DNA from: Rhynchospora pubera
Lineage: Eukaryota; Streptophyta; Magnoliopsida; Poales; Cyperaceae
NCBI GenBank assembly: GCA_028095005.1
Contig: CM051460.1
Span: forward strand, 190,147,742 to 190,211,741
Direction of reading: 5' to 3'
Length of the DNA: 64,000 bases
Positions 33,602-46,760 of this stretch are shown here, piece after piece; position 1 is the first letter of the stretch; every line of letters starts with the position of its first letter. The notes under the pieces are model-generated. The model searched no databases. It saw nothing but the letters and a program-made list of their open reading frames with translations, and had not been told where the DNA came from. Both the position numbers and the translations under genes were made by a program.

Positions 33602-36600
33602 TCAAATGTCAAACCGAAACTCTTCTTCATTCTCATCATCTTCATAATCCTCTTCATCATCAGAAAATGTGAACTCCTCTATTTCTTCCTCTTCTTCCTC
33701 TTCTCCATCTGCCTCCATGATGCTTCCGGAAGCTACTGTCACTGCTGATCTGGAGGCTCCTTTGTCCTTTAACCCTGTGCTTAGCACCACCATCCCATCT
33801 TTTGACTTCTCCATGTCTTTCTTTAACCTCTCCATGTTCTCCCTCCGGCGCTCTGCTTCTAGCCGTTCCTTCTCTGCCTTTCTCTTTTCCAGCTCAGCCC
33901 TACAAGGCACAATTGGAAAAGATAATCACAAACTTCCTATTGTGGAAGTCCAAATAGATGCATCCAACTCCAACATCTTTAAAACTTACACATGCAGAAG
34001 AACTTTCCATAAAACTATAAATTGTGCACGATGCAGAAACTTCCTACTAAAAAAATACAGACCATGCATAATGGAGGAACTTTCTACTAAAATATTTGAG
34101 GCATTTCTATATATCACAGAATAACTGTGTTAATATCTTTTCAGCTATTAACCAGAAGTTGTTATTTGGAAGTGCCATCTCAAGATCCAATCACTAAAAC
34201 CAAGTTTTAAGTCGATAGAAAGTTCTAAAAGTGCCATTTCTTTTTCTGTGACTGAAAAATACATCTAAATTACCAACCTCCGATATTTGAACAGACTAAA
34301 CCTAATCCAAACTGTTTTAAATCCAACATCATACAAAAAAAGTCAGGGACTATAAAATGAATTTGGTCCTCACGATGAATACTGTGAAATATAAGGGTAA
34401 CTGCATCTGCAATCCAAGAAGATTGTTTGACTGAAAGGAAGACAAAACAACCATGCCGCCAGAAAGAAAAAACGACATACCTGTATGTTTCCATGTATTC
34501 TTTTGCACTGGCTTCTATGGCTTCGAAAAAGGCATTCATCCCCGCACCTGAAACAGCTGAGACCCCAACTGAACGAAGGTTCTTGTAGAACTCATCGAGA
34601 GCCAGAGAGAGGCTTCTTGCAAGTGTTGACGAGTATGATGAATCGGACTCTATTGCAGTCTGAAATGCCTCAAAATCTTGCATCCACTGAATAAAAATTA
34701 TTCAAACATTTTTATCTTTTCAATTCCAAAAGGCCAAATTAACAACTTTAAAAATCTCAGTCAATTTGACTATGGTATAATTAATCGTTACACAGGGGCG
34801 GAGCCAGGATTTCAACTTAGGGGGTGCCATAATTTTTTACTTATTTTATAGTCGTAATTTGACAATAAAAATTGACAATAAAAAATAATATTACATTATT
34901 TTACAGTAGTAATTTTCTTAACATGAATTATATCAAATAAATAAAGAAGTATTTTTTTCTTCCAAAATAATAAGCAAAAATTTTCATATGTGAGCAATGT
35001 TTTATTTGTACTTTTTTGTCTTCTAAATTTGTTCTTAAAGAAAAATTAGAATTAAACTAGTTTGAATAAATAATAAACTTAATTAGATTGTATTTGAACT
35101 CTATTATTAGGGTGCAATATGTTATATATTAACAAAATTTAGTATATAATACAAAACCTCTCCATAGAGCTTTAAAATCTTAGGGGGTGCCAAGCCCCCC
35201 TTGGCACCCCTACTGGCTCCGCCCCTGTCGTTACATACAATTAGATACATATGCCACTATATAACTTATAATGCACATGCCCCAGAAAATTGAAACTACA
35301 AAACACAAGCCAATACTGTATGGTATGAACTTGCTGTGAACAAAACAAACATTGCAGAACAGATGAACAGTGCACTATCACTGCTTTGCTGATAAATAAC
35401 CAAGAAGTCCCCCAAAGGCATGAACACTATAGTAAGTAAACAAACAAGCTAACATGCTCAGCCTAACAACTGAACACGCTTGCTTCTTATTTGAGTCAAT
35501 TTTGATTTCAAGCCTCCTAAATCTCAAGCATAATCATGCGAGCTATCTGCTAATACTGTCATCTCCTAATTCATAAGTGAGGAGTATATTGAAAGGGCAT
35601 ATAACTTCGCAGAACAATACAAAAGATGCCAATTAAAAAGGAAAAATTAATTAAGGTCATAAGAAACATCAAAATATTAAGTATATCATGACAAATAAGA
35701 GATGTCTACCATGCTTAAAGCACAGCATGTTCCCTTCTAAAATTAGCATACATGATACTTTCACATGTTAATGTTTGCCAGAAATTATCAATTTCCATTG
35801 TGTGATAGGGAAATACAAGGTCTCCACTTTTGTAGGCAATAAATACAATATTTGACATATAACAGAGGTGCATGAAATCGGCCCAAAAGGAGGAACAAAA
35901 AATATACCTCAAGTGCAAACTCATGCTTGGCCACATCAACTTTGTTAAAAGTGAGAACCAAAGGGAGTCGAGTCTTGTAAAGTATACTGCAAGCATAGAG
36001 CATATTACTCATGAAAGTAACTGGGTTAGCTGAACGGGGTGTGTCAATGACATAGGCAACGACAGTAGGAAATGTAGATGCAAATGACTCGGTGATTATG
36101 GCACCAGAGGCCGACCATGTAAATATCTCAATCTGGCCGGGCGTATCAACCAACACATAGTCCAACTGGTCAGCACGCCTTTCAATGACAGATACTACCT
36201 GCAATGAGGAAATATCATGACTGAAATACATACTAAGTTACTAACTACTGATGTACTTGTGAAAAAAGGATGACTTTCTGTAACTGACTGGTGCACGAAC
36301 AAGTAGGACATTGTAATTTCACAATAATACAGATCCTGTGATGTAAATTTGTCCATAAATACAATAAAGCAACCACAATATTGGGTATCAATACCATTTT
36401 GGTAGAGAATATAACATACTCCATGTCTAATGTCTTGCGGCCATACCCCAACTCAGCTGAAGCTAAAACATCAATACTAATCGTATAAAGCATAAAAAGA
36501 AGGAATACCTCATCAAACTTGGTGGCAAAGAGATTAAGAGAAGTGAGAATTCCTCCATTCGGTCCCAGATTATACTCTTTCATGACATCCTTGTAATGAA

Positions 36601-37295
36601 CTGTATCTCTTATATCTATATTTGCCCCAAATGGAAGGCTCAAAACAGCAGGGTCTAGGTTCAGAACATAACCACGCATGTTTGAAGCCTTCGTATGGCA
36701 CACCAGCCTATGCATAAAAGTCGTTTTCCCTGTCCCTGTACCACAAGCCAGTAGCAATTCTAGTTCAGAAAATACTCCTACTCGTGGATTTTTCTAACTG
36801 ACTAAAAATATTTGACTAACCTTCCAGATTCACTCACCTAGTATGTATTATTACAATTAACAAGAGAGTACTATGCTCTTACTTGTGTAAAAATGGCATG
36901 ATGCACGTAAAATTAAAATGGAAGACATGTGGGAAAATGGTATACCTGCCATGCCGACGACTATTATAACGACAGGTTTCTTCTTGAATGTGCTATCAGA
37001 GCTCTCTCCAATGTTAAGACTCTTTATCGACTCTGAGATATCAGCTTTCTCTCCAGCCTTCAAATCCCATCATTTCATTCATGCCAATGAAGACAACAAT
37101 CAGTTAAGTTCGGCAGCAATTAACAAAGATGTCATTGTTTTCGCAAATTCACGAGATAATTGATACAAATTCTACAAGAAACAATCGATTTCAATAAAAT
37201 CATACTTTACTACTCGAGGCAGTCGGCGCCGTCTCCGTCTCCATCGGAACCGAGTTGTTCGAGGTCGAACCGGTCGGCTCTGGGTCAATATCCAT
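33602..37295 (-). CDS. GPN1: GPN-loop GTPase 1 (QQT2-like)
   Basis: Six exons on the minus strand join in frame: 37295-37206, 37057-36946, 36735-36509, 36198-35908, 34686-34481, 33899-33602. The product has 407 residues. G1 is GMAGTGKTT (65-73), the family-defining Gly-Pro-Asn loop is in NLGPNGG (125-127), G3 is DTPGQ (161), and G4 is NKVD (228). A charged coiled-coil-like tail and a Glu/Asp-rich C-terminus follow. It matches GPN1, called QQT2 in Arabidopsis. This GTPase works with GPN2/QQT1 in RNA polymerase II assembly and nuclear import, and is needed for early embryo divisions. The start at 37295 adds a 30-residue Ser/Thr-rich head. Intron 4 hosts a 435-bp hAT MITE. Confidence 0.94.
34793..35227. 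mobile_element. hAT MITE in GPN1 intron 4, TSD TCGTTACA
   Basis: CAGGGGCGGAGCCAG at the left is perfectly inverted at the right (CTGGCTCCGCCCCTG). TCGTTACA flanks both sides (34785-34792 and 35228-35235). It has no coding capacity and leaves the splice sites intact. Confidence 0.88.
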
Positions 37296-37430
37296 TGCTC
37301 CTAGATAGAGAGAGAGTGTCGTGTGTGTGTGTGTGTGTGTGTGGGTGTGTAGGAGAAGGGGTTAGGGTTTTAGAAGAAGAGGAGGAATTAGAACCAGCGC
37401 CTATGTCGGAAACTGAGAACTGAAATCGGA
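37296..37430 (-). promoter_or_regulatory. GPN1 leader with (GT)n tract
   Basis: Directly upstream of the GPN1 start are a short GAGA block and a (GT)n microsatellite (about 37319-37343), read as (CA)n on the gene strand. No TATA box is evident. The tract length is likely to vary between individuals. Confidence 0.45.
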
Positions 37431-38187
37431 AATCTTCTACAAAAAATAAATATAAATTTGTATTAGTAAAAATTTATGGGTCCCAATCTGACAGCTGAAG
37501 GGAAAAATCAATGCACCAGGTGTAGCAACTTAACCAAACAACATTTGTTCTTCCAGCATGTGCATCGGCCTATCCAGGGCTATCCAGGGTAGACCAGGTC
37601 CATTGTTTAATCCACTAGAGAGTAGAGACGAGTCTAAGACTAAGCCCATTACATATAGCAGGCTTATCACAGCCCATTAACTTTTATGATTTCTGAAGAC
37701 GACCTCTATAATTTCACCTTTCCATTCTTGCCTTAGTTTTTAAGGTATCAAGAGCTTTTATAAATTTCACTTTTACTTTATTTTCTATATTTTAAGGTAT
37801 CCTTAGTTGCCTACTTGCCTGCTAGACTCTTACTGAGGTGTTTTTATTTCGTCTGGCTTCCTTTTGTTATATTATTATTATGGCGCGCTATACTAACCTG
37901 CTATTAAATATCCATCTACCCTAGAATAAAAAGCTGAATCGATCATTGTAAATGTAAAGCGGATATTTTAAACATGATATTTGTCAATTGTAAAGCGGCA
38001 TCGACCAGTGAAATCACTGCTGGATTGCTAGGTAATTGGAAAGAATCCAAGAATCCAGTACAGACCAAAGAGAGATTTCAGGAACTTTTGAAATTGGTCG
38101 TCGTAGGAAGTTGGTGCATCGAGTAATTTTTAGTTCCGTACGTGAGACACAAAGGTGTTTGACATTTATTACATGTCCTTTCCTATA
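37431..38187. other. Intergenic, no gene seen
   Basis: GPN1 5' flank. No gene or bounded element was recognised. Confidence 0.4.
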
Positions 38188-38190
38188 AAA

Positions 38191-38382
38191 GGGTGTGTTT
38201 GGATTGTTGGAAGAAAAAAGAAGAAGAATTTGGAAGAAAGAAGAAGAAGAATTTGGAAGAAAGAAAAAGAAGAAGGAAGAAGAAAAAAAAATATAAACAA
38301 TCCAAACTCTTCACAAAGTTACACACTTCCCAATACTTCTTCCCACTTCTTCCCTTCTTCCCACACCTATCCAAACGGAGCC
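38191..38382. mobile_element. Tourist-like MITE, TSD AAA
   Basis: GGGTGTGTTTGGATTG pairs with ATCCAAACGGAGCC at the right. AAA flanks both sides (38188-38190 and 38383-38385). The left half is GAAGAA-rich, the right half CTTCTTCC-rich. Confidence 0.7.
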
Positions 38383-38385
38383 AAA

Positions 38386-38983
38386 GAAAGGTTTCTGCGT
38401 CGTCTTAAACAAGATTGGTTTCTTATTCTTATTATTAAAATCAAGTGAAAAATATCTACTTAACTGAATTCTTATTCTTATTATCGCAAAATATCGTCTT
38501 ATTATTTTTACATACAGTTCACATCACAAATAACTGTTCGCTAATGAACGTTATATGATTATTAGTATAAATAATATGTAATGTTTATTATTTATAAAAT
38601 AAGGAAACTTGGAGGTCTTCTATACAAATGTGGGACTTAAGCTACACCTTTATTGCAAAATTTTATTAACAATCGATAAACGATATAATAAATTAATAGA
38701 AACCTGAAACTAATCAATCTTAAAAAAAAAAAAGATTAATTCTGGCTGGTGGATTGATCTTCCAACGGGAAAGGAACGAGCCGAACAAAATTGTGATGTT
38801 AGCCAGAAATTTAATATCGGCGTGATGTTGTGTATATGCTCTTAATTTCTGTTCCACTACAATATAATAGCCTTGTTGGTTGAGGAAGTAAAAATTATAT
38901 GAACTTTGTATATTTCAAAGTAAAGAGAGCCGAATGCTAACTCTTATGTTAAACTTTAAAATTAAAAGATGTATAAAATTCTT
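38386..38983. other. Gene-free AT-rich stretch
   Basis: No gene or element was recognised. Confidence 0.4.
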
Positions 38984-38986
38984 CAT

Positions 38987-39150
38987 GGTTCCGTTTGGAT
39001 AGGTGTGGGAAGAAGGGAAGAAGGAAAGAAGTGGGAAGAAGTATTGGGAAGTGTGTAACTTTGTGAAGAATTTGAATTGTTTATAATTTTTTTTTCTTCT
39101 TTTTCTTCTTCCATCTTCTTCTTCTTTCTTCCAACGATCAAAACGCACCC
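38987..39150. mobile_element. Tourist-like MITE, TSD CAT
   Basis: GGTTCCGTTTGGATAGG at the left and the right end GATCAAAACGCACCC are imperfectly inverted. CAT flanks both sides. It lies in the opposite orientation to the copy at 38191. Confidence 0.65.
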
Positions 39151-39153
39151 CAT

Positions 39154-40593
39154 GAGAAAATCATAAAAACGCATTTTCCTTCTTCCATTTAATACTCGGA
39201 GAACAGTTAATGGGCTAAGGCTGAGAGAGGCACAAGGAGACGAGCCCAAGAGCATGAATAGAATAAAATTTGCCATTTCTTGATTGTGCGATGGAATTAT
39301 CCGTGTGTCCCGCATAAATGTACAGTCACTAACCTTACAAAATGCTCCTCTTCTGGGGACACCTATTAGCTATTCCTACTGTTCCTCCCTGCTAGATTTA
39401 CTGCTTACTCTTTTTCGAGTTCTCTCTTTCGCAAACAGTAGGGGCTGTTGCTGTTGCTGTATAACCCAAAATTATCCTTTTTTAAAAAAAAATTTGCGTG
39501 GAAGTAAGCTTAACTGTGGATTTGAATTTGAAGGTGTCCGTCCTTGCTCTAGTTTATCTAATGGAGTAATGGTAAAGTTGATAATTTATCAAAAATTGTA
39601 AAACATTTTCATAACCGGAGCGCGGAAAAATAAACTTTGAAGCTCAAATTGGTCTAGCAATGGATGTTAACCTGTCTCGAGTAGTACCTTTTTTTTGTTT
39701 TAATATCTGAAGTACAATTTTGTTGGGCTCCACTCCAATGACACTTTCTAGAAACATAGATTTAGATATATCTAACTAACTCGAATTGTTTCCTCTAAAT
39801 ATTATAATGATTGGAGAATCTCATATATATTAGATCATATATTTTAGATAAGATAAGACAAATATTTTTTATCAATTAAAGATGAGGGCTCAAACCTCCA
39901 TTTTTTCTTAAAAAAAAAGATAGGACAATCAATTTTAAAATTCTCCAATGAAATCCCTACAATTAAAAAAAAAAAAGAGCCAATTCCGTCTACCTTTGTA
40001 TAACGTTATAAAGTGTACGTGCTTCGTATTTTTATTTTTAGCAATAATTTAACTAGTCCAAGAAGTATTGTTTGATCTAGATTCTAGCATCGAGGACACA
40101 TGTAAATCTGGCTGAAGAATTTTTTTTTTTTTGTGAATTTAAAGTTGAGACAAAATTAATTAGAGTCTCTTTAATTTTTTGTACAAAAGTTGAAAAATAA
40201 ACAAACACACATCGCTATTGCTTGACAGAACTTGCATATAATAAGTAGGCTGGAATATTTTGCATATTAAACTAGTTCGGTTTTCCTTTTTTTTGTTCCA
40301 ATTTTTCTTCGCTTTTGCTCAAGTCATTCCTGTACAACTCCATAAAAATTGGTACTCTTTCAAGTTTCATGGAAATATATGCACGCGTGGACTACATTTT
40401 CATACTTTTTAAAACAAAAAGGCATTATTGCCAACTCAGGCAACAAATGGGACCAACAATTTCAGTGCTCCACTCCACTAAAAGTCTAAAAACTACAGCA
40501 CACAAGTACCGAAATGTACGCCTAATTACACAGATTGACACACCATGACTGCCACATACCACTCAGATCGTCCGTTAGTGGTCCAGTCCTGCA
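39154..40593. other. Gene-free stretch
   Basis: No gene was recognised. The frame at 39284-39601 is Cys/Leu-rich and has no family resemblance. Confidence 0.4.
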
Positions 40594-40926
40594 CGAGCCA
40601 CTGTACTTTTTTTTTTTTTTTTGATGAAATGGCATTGGGCCTAATTTGCATTAAAAATAAAATAGTCTTACAACAAATTGATCTTACAAACTGATAAAAC
40701 TGGTGCATTTGAGTAACTACCAAATAAAAAAAAAGATACCCCTGAAGGGGGAGGGGGGGGGGGGGGGGAACAGAACTTTGTGCAAATTTAAAAAACAAAT
40801 CCCTAAGCAAATTTGAAATAAACAGTAACTAAATAAAACCAAGTTCCCAACTACTTGGCACCAGCCCAGGTACTGAATATAAAAACAAAGAACTGATGAG
40901 GGTGGGCTTCTAGCGAGCCACTGTAC
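40594..40926 (-). mobile_element. 5'-truncated LINE 3' end, about 307 bp, 13-bp TSD
   Basis: The insert 40607-40913 begins with poly(T) followed by GATGAAATGGCATTGGGCC, i.e. a minus-strand 3' end with poly(A) tail. It is flanked by CGAGCCACTGTAC on both sides (40594-40606 and 40914-40926). A poly(G) run of about 20 (near 40752-40768) lies inside. No coding remnant is visible. Confidence 0.7.
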
Positions 40927-41045
40927 ATGGGTCCCACATCTGAGCAGTTGCACTGAAAGTCGTACGTAATTCATGGAGCAACCCATCTCTTCTTTCCCAT
41001 TGGTGCGCTGTGCGCACATGACATGCCTTGCTCTCAAGGCTAAGT

Positions 41046-41180
41046 TTTTTTAGGGACGGTTGGCAAGGCGCCAATCCGACAGATTTTACTAATAAAAAAA
41101 TTATTTACAGGTAAAACAAAAGAATAAAAACAGAAAGAAGAAAGTAACTAAGTTCTATACAACAAAACTAAATAAAGGAG
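41046..41180 (-). mobile_element. LINE 3' end remnant
   Basis: A T-run followed by AGGGACGGTTGGCAAGGCGC and CAATCCGACAGATTTTACTA looks like another minus-strand LINE tail. Only a 6-bp direct repeat (GCTAAG) was found at the flanks, so the boundaries are approximate. Confidence 0.45.
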
Positions 41181-42868
41181 CTAAGCATGTTTCTTTCAAG
41201 AATCTGCGCAAATTTTCTTTAGTTTCAAACTTAAAAATAAGGCAAAAATAAATAAATAAATAAATAAAATATTAAGTTGATTTAGCTGTCTACGCTCATT
41301 CATGCTCCATTAAGGCATCAAAATGAAATTATTTCTTAAATGCAATTAATATTGCAATATAAATAAAAATAAGTAACTTAGTAAATGCGCCTTCTGTAAA
41401 AATTGTAAAAGATGATTAAAAGAACTCAGTGAATCTGTCTCGGTATATAAATTATGTCTGATGTATTTGTTTGAACTTTAACTGATGCTTGCATGTTCTT
41501 TTCTTTCTCCTCATCATGTAAGTTTCCTTTTTATAAATGTGGAAGTACTTTGGCAGCAATTTAAAATCTTTGCCATGAATCCTGAATTCCTGATACTGAA
41601 TACTGATTGAATAGATAAGTTTATTTACTTTCACTCACAAAGTGAGTCTGACACCAATTTGACATTTTTTGTAGGTGGCAATTGTTGCTAACCGCCTTTA
41701 ATTAATACGGCGCAGAGATTTGGGACCCAACAAAACGGAAACGCTTTAGGAAAATTTTGAACCGCAACAAGTAACCACACCTCATATTTCTCTTTGCTCT
41801 CTCTTTTGGAACCTATAGGAGACAAACCCATGTACCCATGTGGTCTAATTATACAAAAGTTTCTCTCTCTCTCTCTCTCTCTCTGCCTCTCTTGTGGTAC
41901 GTGGAGGAGGTGGGAACTGAGAAAGACTGTGCAAGGCGGCCAGCTTTGGCAAAAGGAAGAGGAAAGAGGGGTATTCTGGATCCTCTCCAATTCTGGTAAG
42001 AATCAACAAAGAAAAGACCGTTGTTTGCAGATCCAACGGTGGTCCGATCTGTGGTGGACAATAAAATATACTCTATTATAGGACAAATACGGAGGGATTG
42101 GAGAGAACCCAACAAAGAAAGGAGGGTTTTGGACGAACGTGGCTAAACGGATTGTGCCTTTATAATTACTAATAGCAATCAGAAAACAAGATTACAATTT
42201 ACAAAGTCTATAAGATAAAATTCTATAGTAATGACCTTGGGAACTACTTAATTTAGTAACAAATTACATGCGATTGCATCTCCAATTTCCGTCTCGTGCG
42301 TCCATGTACCTTTGATTGGATTTAGATATTCGATAAGGTGACTAGCTAGCTTGTTGCAGCATGTATTCAGTTCCGACAGTTGAGTTCTTGCTATGCATAG
42401 AGAGAGAAACAAAAAGAAATAAATAAAAAGATATTAAGGTCCTTGTTGAATTTAGGTTTTGTCTTTTTAAATCTGAGTTTCAATTTTATTTATTTTCTTC
42501 CTCATTTTGTACTTCGAAACTTTCCTTTGTTTTTTATGAATTTAACCAGTTGGTTAAGCATTTTATTTTCTTTCAAGAGAGCTAGAGTAGCATAGTACTA
42601 CAGCATCCATTTTTATATTAAAAGAAGGTCAACTAGTATTGTGGTTTGTAACTATGTCAAGTTTAGACTTTAAAAAGATCAAGAATATAGTAGCAAAATA
42701 ATTTTGACCATCACAATAATTTTAATAAATATATCTAAAAAAAGCATCTTAAAAAAATAGACATCTTGATACTATCATCGTTATCACGAATAATGGGAAA
42801 CTTTATTAGTCCGGAATATTGGAAGTGCTGTCCGCAGTAGATGTAGAATTGTAGATGTACCATGTTCC
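41181..42868. other. Gene-free stretch with a (CT)n microsatellite
   Basis: No gene was recognised. A (CT)n tract at about 41861-41884 makes overlapping Leu/Ser and Arg/Glu frames that are not genes. Confidence 0.45.
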
Positions 42869-42871
42869 CTC

Positions 42872-43009
42872 GGGTGCGTTTGGATCGTTGGAAGAAAGAA
42901 GAAGAAGAAGGAAGAAGAAGAAAAAAAATTATAAACAATCCAAACTCTTCACAAATTTACACACTTCCCAATACTTCTTCCCTTCTTCCCACATCTATCC
43001 AAACGCACC
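42872..43009. mobile_element. Tourist-like MITE, TSD CTC
   Basis: GGGTGCGTTTGGATCG at the left pairs with ATCCAAACGCACC at the right. CTC flanks both (42869-42871 and 43010-43012) if the first G is unpaired. It has the same purine/pyrimidine interior as its relatives. Confidence 0.65.
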
Positions 43010-43012
43010 CTC

Positions 43013-44432
43013 TGGGAAAAAGACTTGTATTGAAACCTTATTTATCTATCTCCATTCCCATGGAGATTATTCACATCTTCAGTTTCGAAAGAAGTATTTT
43101 TGGCATGGTTATTTCAAAGTGAAGATCTAATATGGAACCATTCGTTCAGTTTCATACAAAAAAATTTAAAATATGTATTTTAAATTTTAAAAAATAAAAT
43201 CGAAATTAAATCCTCCAATTTTACATCTATTAAGCTGAGATATTTAGCAAGATTTTGTATCTGAGTAAAACTTCAAGCATTACCTTAAGGACAAGATTAA
43301 AATTGTGCAACACGTTCATGCATGTTAGTAAACCTGTAAACGTGACAACCAAAAGATTGTCGACTTAATTAGCTCAATTAAACAGCGCGATCTTGAGTTA
43401 AAATTCGCTTGTTGGTCCAAAGAAAGGGGAGACATTGAAAGACTGGAACTCAACTTGCTGAGAGAAAAATGTGACCCCCTGCTGGTGGGACCCAAGAGGT
43501 CCAATTGGGAAGAGACGGTGTTGGATGGAAGGTTTTTTTAATATTAAATTTCTGACAGATCAAAAGCTCTTTCTTTGGCGCCTTGCGCTGATTGTCACCC
43601 CCAGACCCCACCCCCATGTTGCTACCAAACTCCTCTCCATTAGTCCATTTTATGTTGTTCGACAGATATGAAAATTGAAGGTACGTGATCATGCAATGCA
43701 ATGATTATAGATGATTGTGTCAAAATCTAACTACCTGGTGGTCGTGTTGCTTTAATTTGTGATTGAAGTAGCCTCACAAAGTGAAATGTTAGTGCTAAAT
43801 GATTGCTTGAATTTTGAAATATTATAATATTTGATGCAACAAATTTTTGATATGATATAGATGTATGAATTTGTATCAACCATCGATATAAACATACACG
43901 CATTCGTTTTCAAGAGCATATTAATTCATGTGAATTAATTGAACAACAAAATATTTATTTCCAATCATTCAATTATGTTTTAGCAAGATATCGTGTCTTG
44001 GTCCCACAGCAAAGATATAGACCAAATTCATCACTATCAACACGTTCTATTATTAAATTATATATGGTGATTAGGAAATTTATATAGACCAAATTCCTTA
44101 AAGAGACAATTACAAGTTCTGTTTAAAAGATAAATACAGCCAAAATTATATATAGAACTCACCAGGTGCAGAAAGAAAATTTTAATTACCGCACCAAATT
44201 AAAAAGGAACACATTGACAGGGAACAATCGGAATTCGCAAACAAATTAAAGTAGACGAAATTTAATTTAAAAAAAAACCTTAATATCACAACTGGATCTG
44301 TCCAAAGAAAAATAAGATAGAGAGAGAGAGAGAGAGAGGAGGGAGATATAAAGTTACAAACCGAGAGGAGAGGCCGAGAGGGTCACAACTCGCTCAATCC
44401 CCAAATGGAACATGTTTCTTTTTTAATTTGCA
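43013..44432. other. Gene-free stretch with a (GA)n tract
   Basis: No gene was recognised. A (GA)n microsatellite lies at about 44318-44338. Confidence 0.4.
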
Positions 44433-44440
44433 CTTGGCGT

Positions 44441-44751
44441 CAGTGGCGGAGCCAGAAAATTTTCAAATGGGGTTCAATAAATTAGTAATATCAATATTAT
44501 CACACAAAATTTAAATATATTCATACATATTGACATTTTAAATTTACATTTATAATCACAATGGTGTCGAAATTTCAAAAATAAAAATGGGGTTCAACAA
44601 TAACATATCTTATGATTATTTATGGGGTTCAAATTAGTGTGTCAATATAAAAATTCATGTGTTAAATATATTTTTTTAGTGCAAAGTTGTATTTTTTCAA
44701 ACAAATGTGGGGTCAATTGACCCCCCTTTGTTGTATGTGGCTCCGCCACTG
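44441..44751. mobile_element. hAT MITE, 311 bp, TSD CTTGGCGT
   Basis: CAGTGGCGGAGCCA at the left is inverted at the right as TGGCTCCGCCACTG. CTTGGCGT flanks both (44433-44440 and 44752-44759). The sub-terminal CAATTGACCCCCCTTTGTTG block is shared with the split element at 23845. Confidence 0.88.
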
Positions 44752-44837
44752 CTTGGCGTTGTATTCATTTTATATATGTTTTGACCATTTTTGCGACCAA
44801 GTTGTGGTTATCAGTATGTGTGCGTGCCCTCTTATCT

Positions 44838-44860
44838 CCCCCCCCCCCCCCCCCCCCCCC
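44838..44860. repeat. Poly(C) run of 23
   Basis: An uninterrupted C-homopolymer. A second of 21 lies at 58335-58355. It generates the Pro-rich frames seen around it, which are not genes. Confidence 0.8.
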
Positions 44861-45266
44861 ATGTTACTTCCATCCATTGCTTCCTTTTATATCTTTGTTG
44901 GTCTTTTTTCTTTCGTTTTCATCTTGCTTTTTCTGCGGGGTTTGGGGGAAAGGATGCGTGTGATCGTGTGTGTGTGTGTGTGTGTTTTAGAGGAGTAATT
45001 GCTTTTGTTGCCACTCTTATGCCCGTACATTCTCCTTTGACTCAGCATTCAGATTGGAATGATTTCGTTTTGTTTTATTGGCTTACTAAAGATTAATTAA
45101 GATCTGTTGTTTTATTATAATAGTGTAAGAAGGAAATATAGGTGACACTTTTAGTTTGTTGCATTATTTTGCTGCTTCTAATTTTTTCTCTTTCTTTTAC
45201 TTTATACATTTTTGTTAGCGCAATGTCTTAAAGGAGAAGAATGAAATGGCGTATGATCATATTTAA

Positions 45267-45573
45267 GGGTGTCAAACGTGGTCAAAAACCACATAAATAC
45301 CATTTGTCGTTACTGTTTCATTTAAAAACGATAAAAATAAGTCATGCCACTTACCGTTTCGTTTATTAAACGAAATATATTTATGTCCATTCCACATACC
45401 ATTTTCTATTAAAATAACCAATTTCAATACTTCATTTATTGATAACGGTATAAATAACTGCGCCACATACTGTTTCTTAATTTAATAATACGGTACAATT
45501 TCTGGTGCCATTTACCGTTCCATTTCGGTTAATCAAAATGACATAACAGTAAATGGCGTACCGTTGACTGCCC
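45267..45573. mobile_element. MITE rich in ACCGTTTCG words, TSD TAA
   Basis: GGGTGTCAAACGTGG at the left is an imperfect inverse of GTACCGTTGACTGCCC at the right. TAA flanks both (45264-45266 and 45574-45576), as in PIF/Harbinger. The interior carries ACCGTTTCGTTTATTAAACG-type words in both orientations. Confidence 0.7.
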
Positions 45574-45576
45574 TAA

Positions 45577-46752
45577 TATTTTTTGTAACGTGCAAAGAAT
45601 TACAAATTCTACCTTTGATTAAAATCAGGTAAAATAACATTTTTTTCCTAGGCAAAATAAAATGGCAAATAAATGCATCGTACTAAAAACGATCATTTAA
45701 AGCTAGGTTACATTTACCAAGAAATAAAATCGGGAAGCAATTCATCCATCAAAGCCATATTTTAAAATTTTGTTATCCAGTCAACTGAAGCGTGCATATA
45801 TAATAATATATTTGTACCCATTCCAGAATGAGAAAAATAACAATTTTGATTTAATAAAAATGAAGCAAAAAAATATCACTGTTGATTGAGGTTGATGGGA
45901 ATGTAAGGAAAAAGAAAAATATCTTAATGCTTGGACCATATGTGTCCTTTTCTATGTATGGGAACCCTGCTTTTTTGACTCTTGCATTTATGTTGTCTCA
46001 CAAATTACTTTTCTTATAGAAAATGAGCTTCATGTTAGTGTTTTCAATTTTCATTTTCTCATACTCTTATTTTGGTACAAGTGAAATTTTCATGTGAGTG
46101 CGGTGCTCCATAACATTAATCGGTCAAAATCAAAGAGTGGCATGGACCAACATGCATTTACTGCTTTGGCCTATATAAAATGGTTCACGTGTAATGTTTC
46201 AATTTTTGCATAACACTGCAATCTTAGAAATTGGAAGTTACAGAAGCTACAGGGGCAACCAGACAGGAAAATATTGCTTATAGTGTACGGAATATAACGC
46301 ATTGCCTTTGTGATTATTGCCCTTTATCGTGAGAAAAAAAAAATTGACCAAATGATTGCTTCCTAAGATTTTTATGAAATAGTGCCTCATTTTTTAAATT
46401 TCTTTCTATGGGAAACAAAAGAATAATTTATTATTCTTGTTAAATTTTATCCACGATTGATTTAGGAAGGTAACAACTACACATAAGCCTTGACAAAACG
46501 GATCCTTTCTCAAAACAATAATTTAGACTTTAGAGCTTTATGATCTCATCAGAAAAAAAAAAGAAATAAAATGACTTGTCCAACACTTACATTCCCTAAA
46601 ATTGATGTTTTTTGGCAAATTAGTAGTTGCATCAACAACACATCGGTCCCTATGATTAATTGTAGTTCGCCACTAACATTAATTATAGTCCCTTAGTCAA
46701 CTCATGTCTAAAAGATCTTTGATTGCCATTATGTCACATGCTTGGTTGATGA
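45577..46752. other. Gene-free AT-rich stretch
   Basis: No gene or bounded element was recognised. Confidence 0.4.
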
Positions 46753-46760
46753 GATATGTC

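Noticed and set aside
33426..34124. + strand Ser-rich frames opposite GPN1
   Set aside because: Antisense shadows of the acidic and Lys/Glu-rich GPN1 C-terminal exon.
41794..42115. Ser/Leu- and Arg/Glu-rich frames on both strands
   Set aside because: Low-complexity translation of a (CT)n microsatellite.
44687..45096. Pro-rich frames of 60-103 residues
   Set aside because: Produced by the poly(C) run at 44838-44860 and adjoining (GT)n tract; they read in all three frames.
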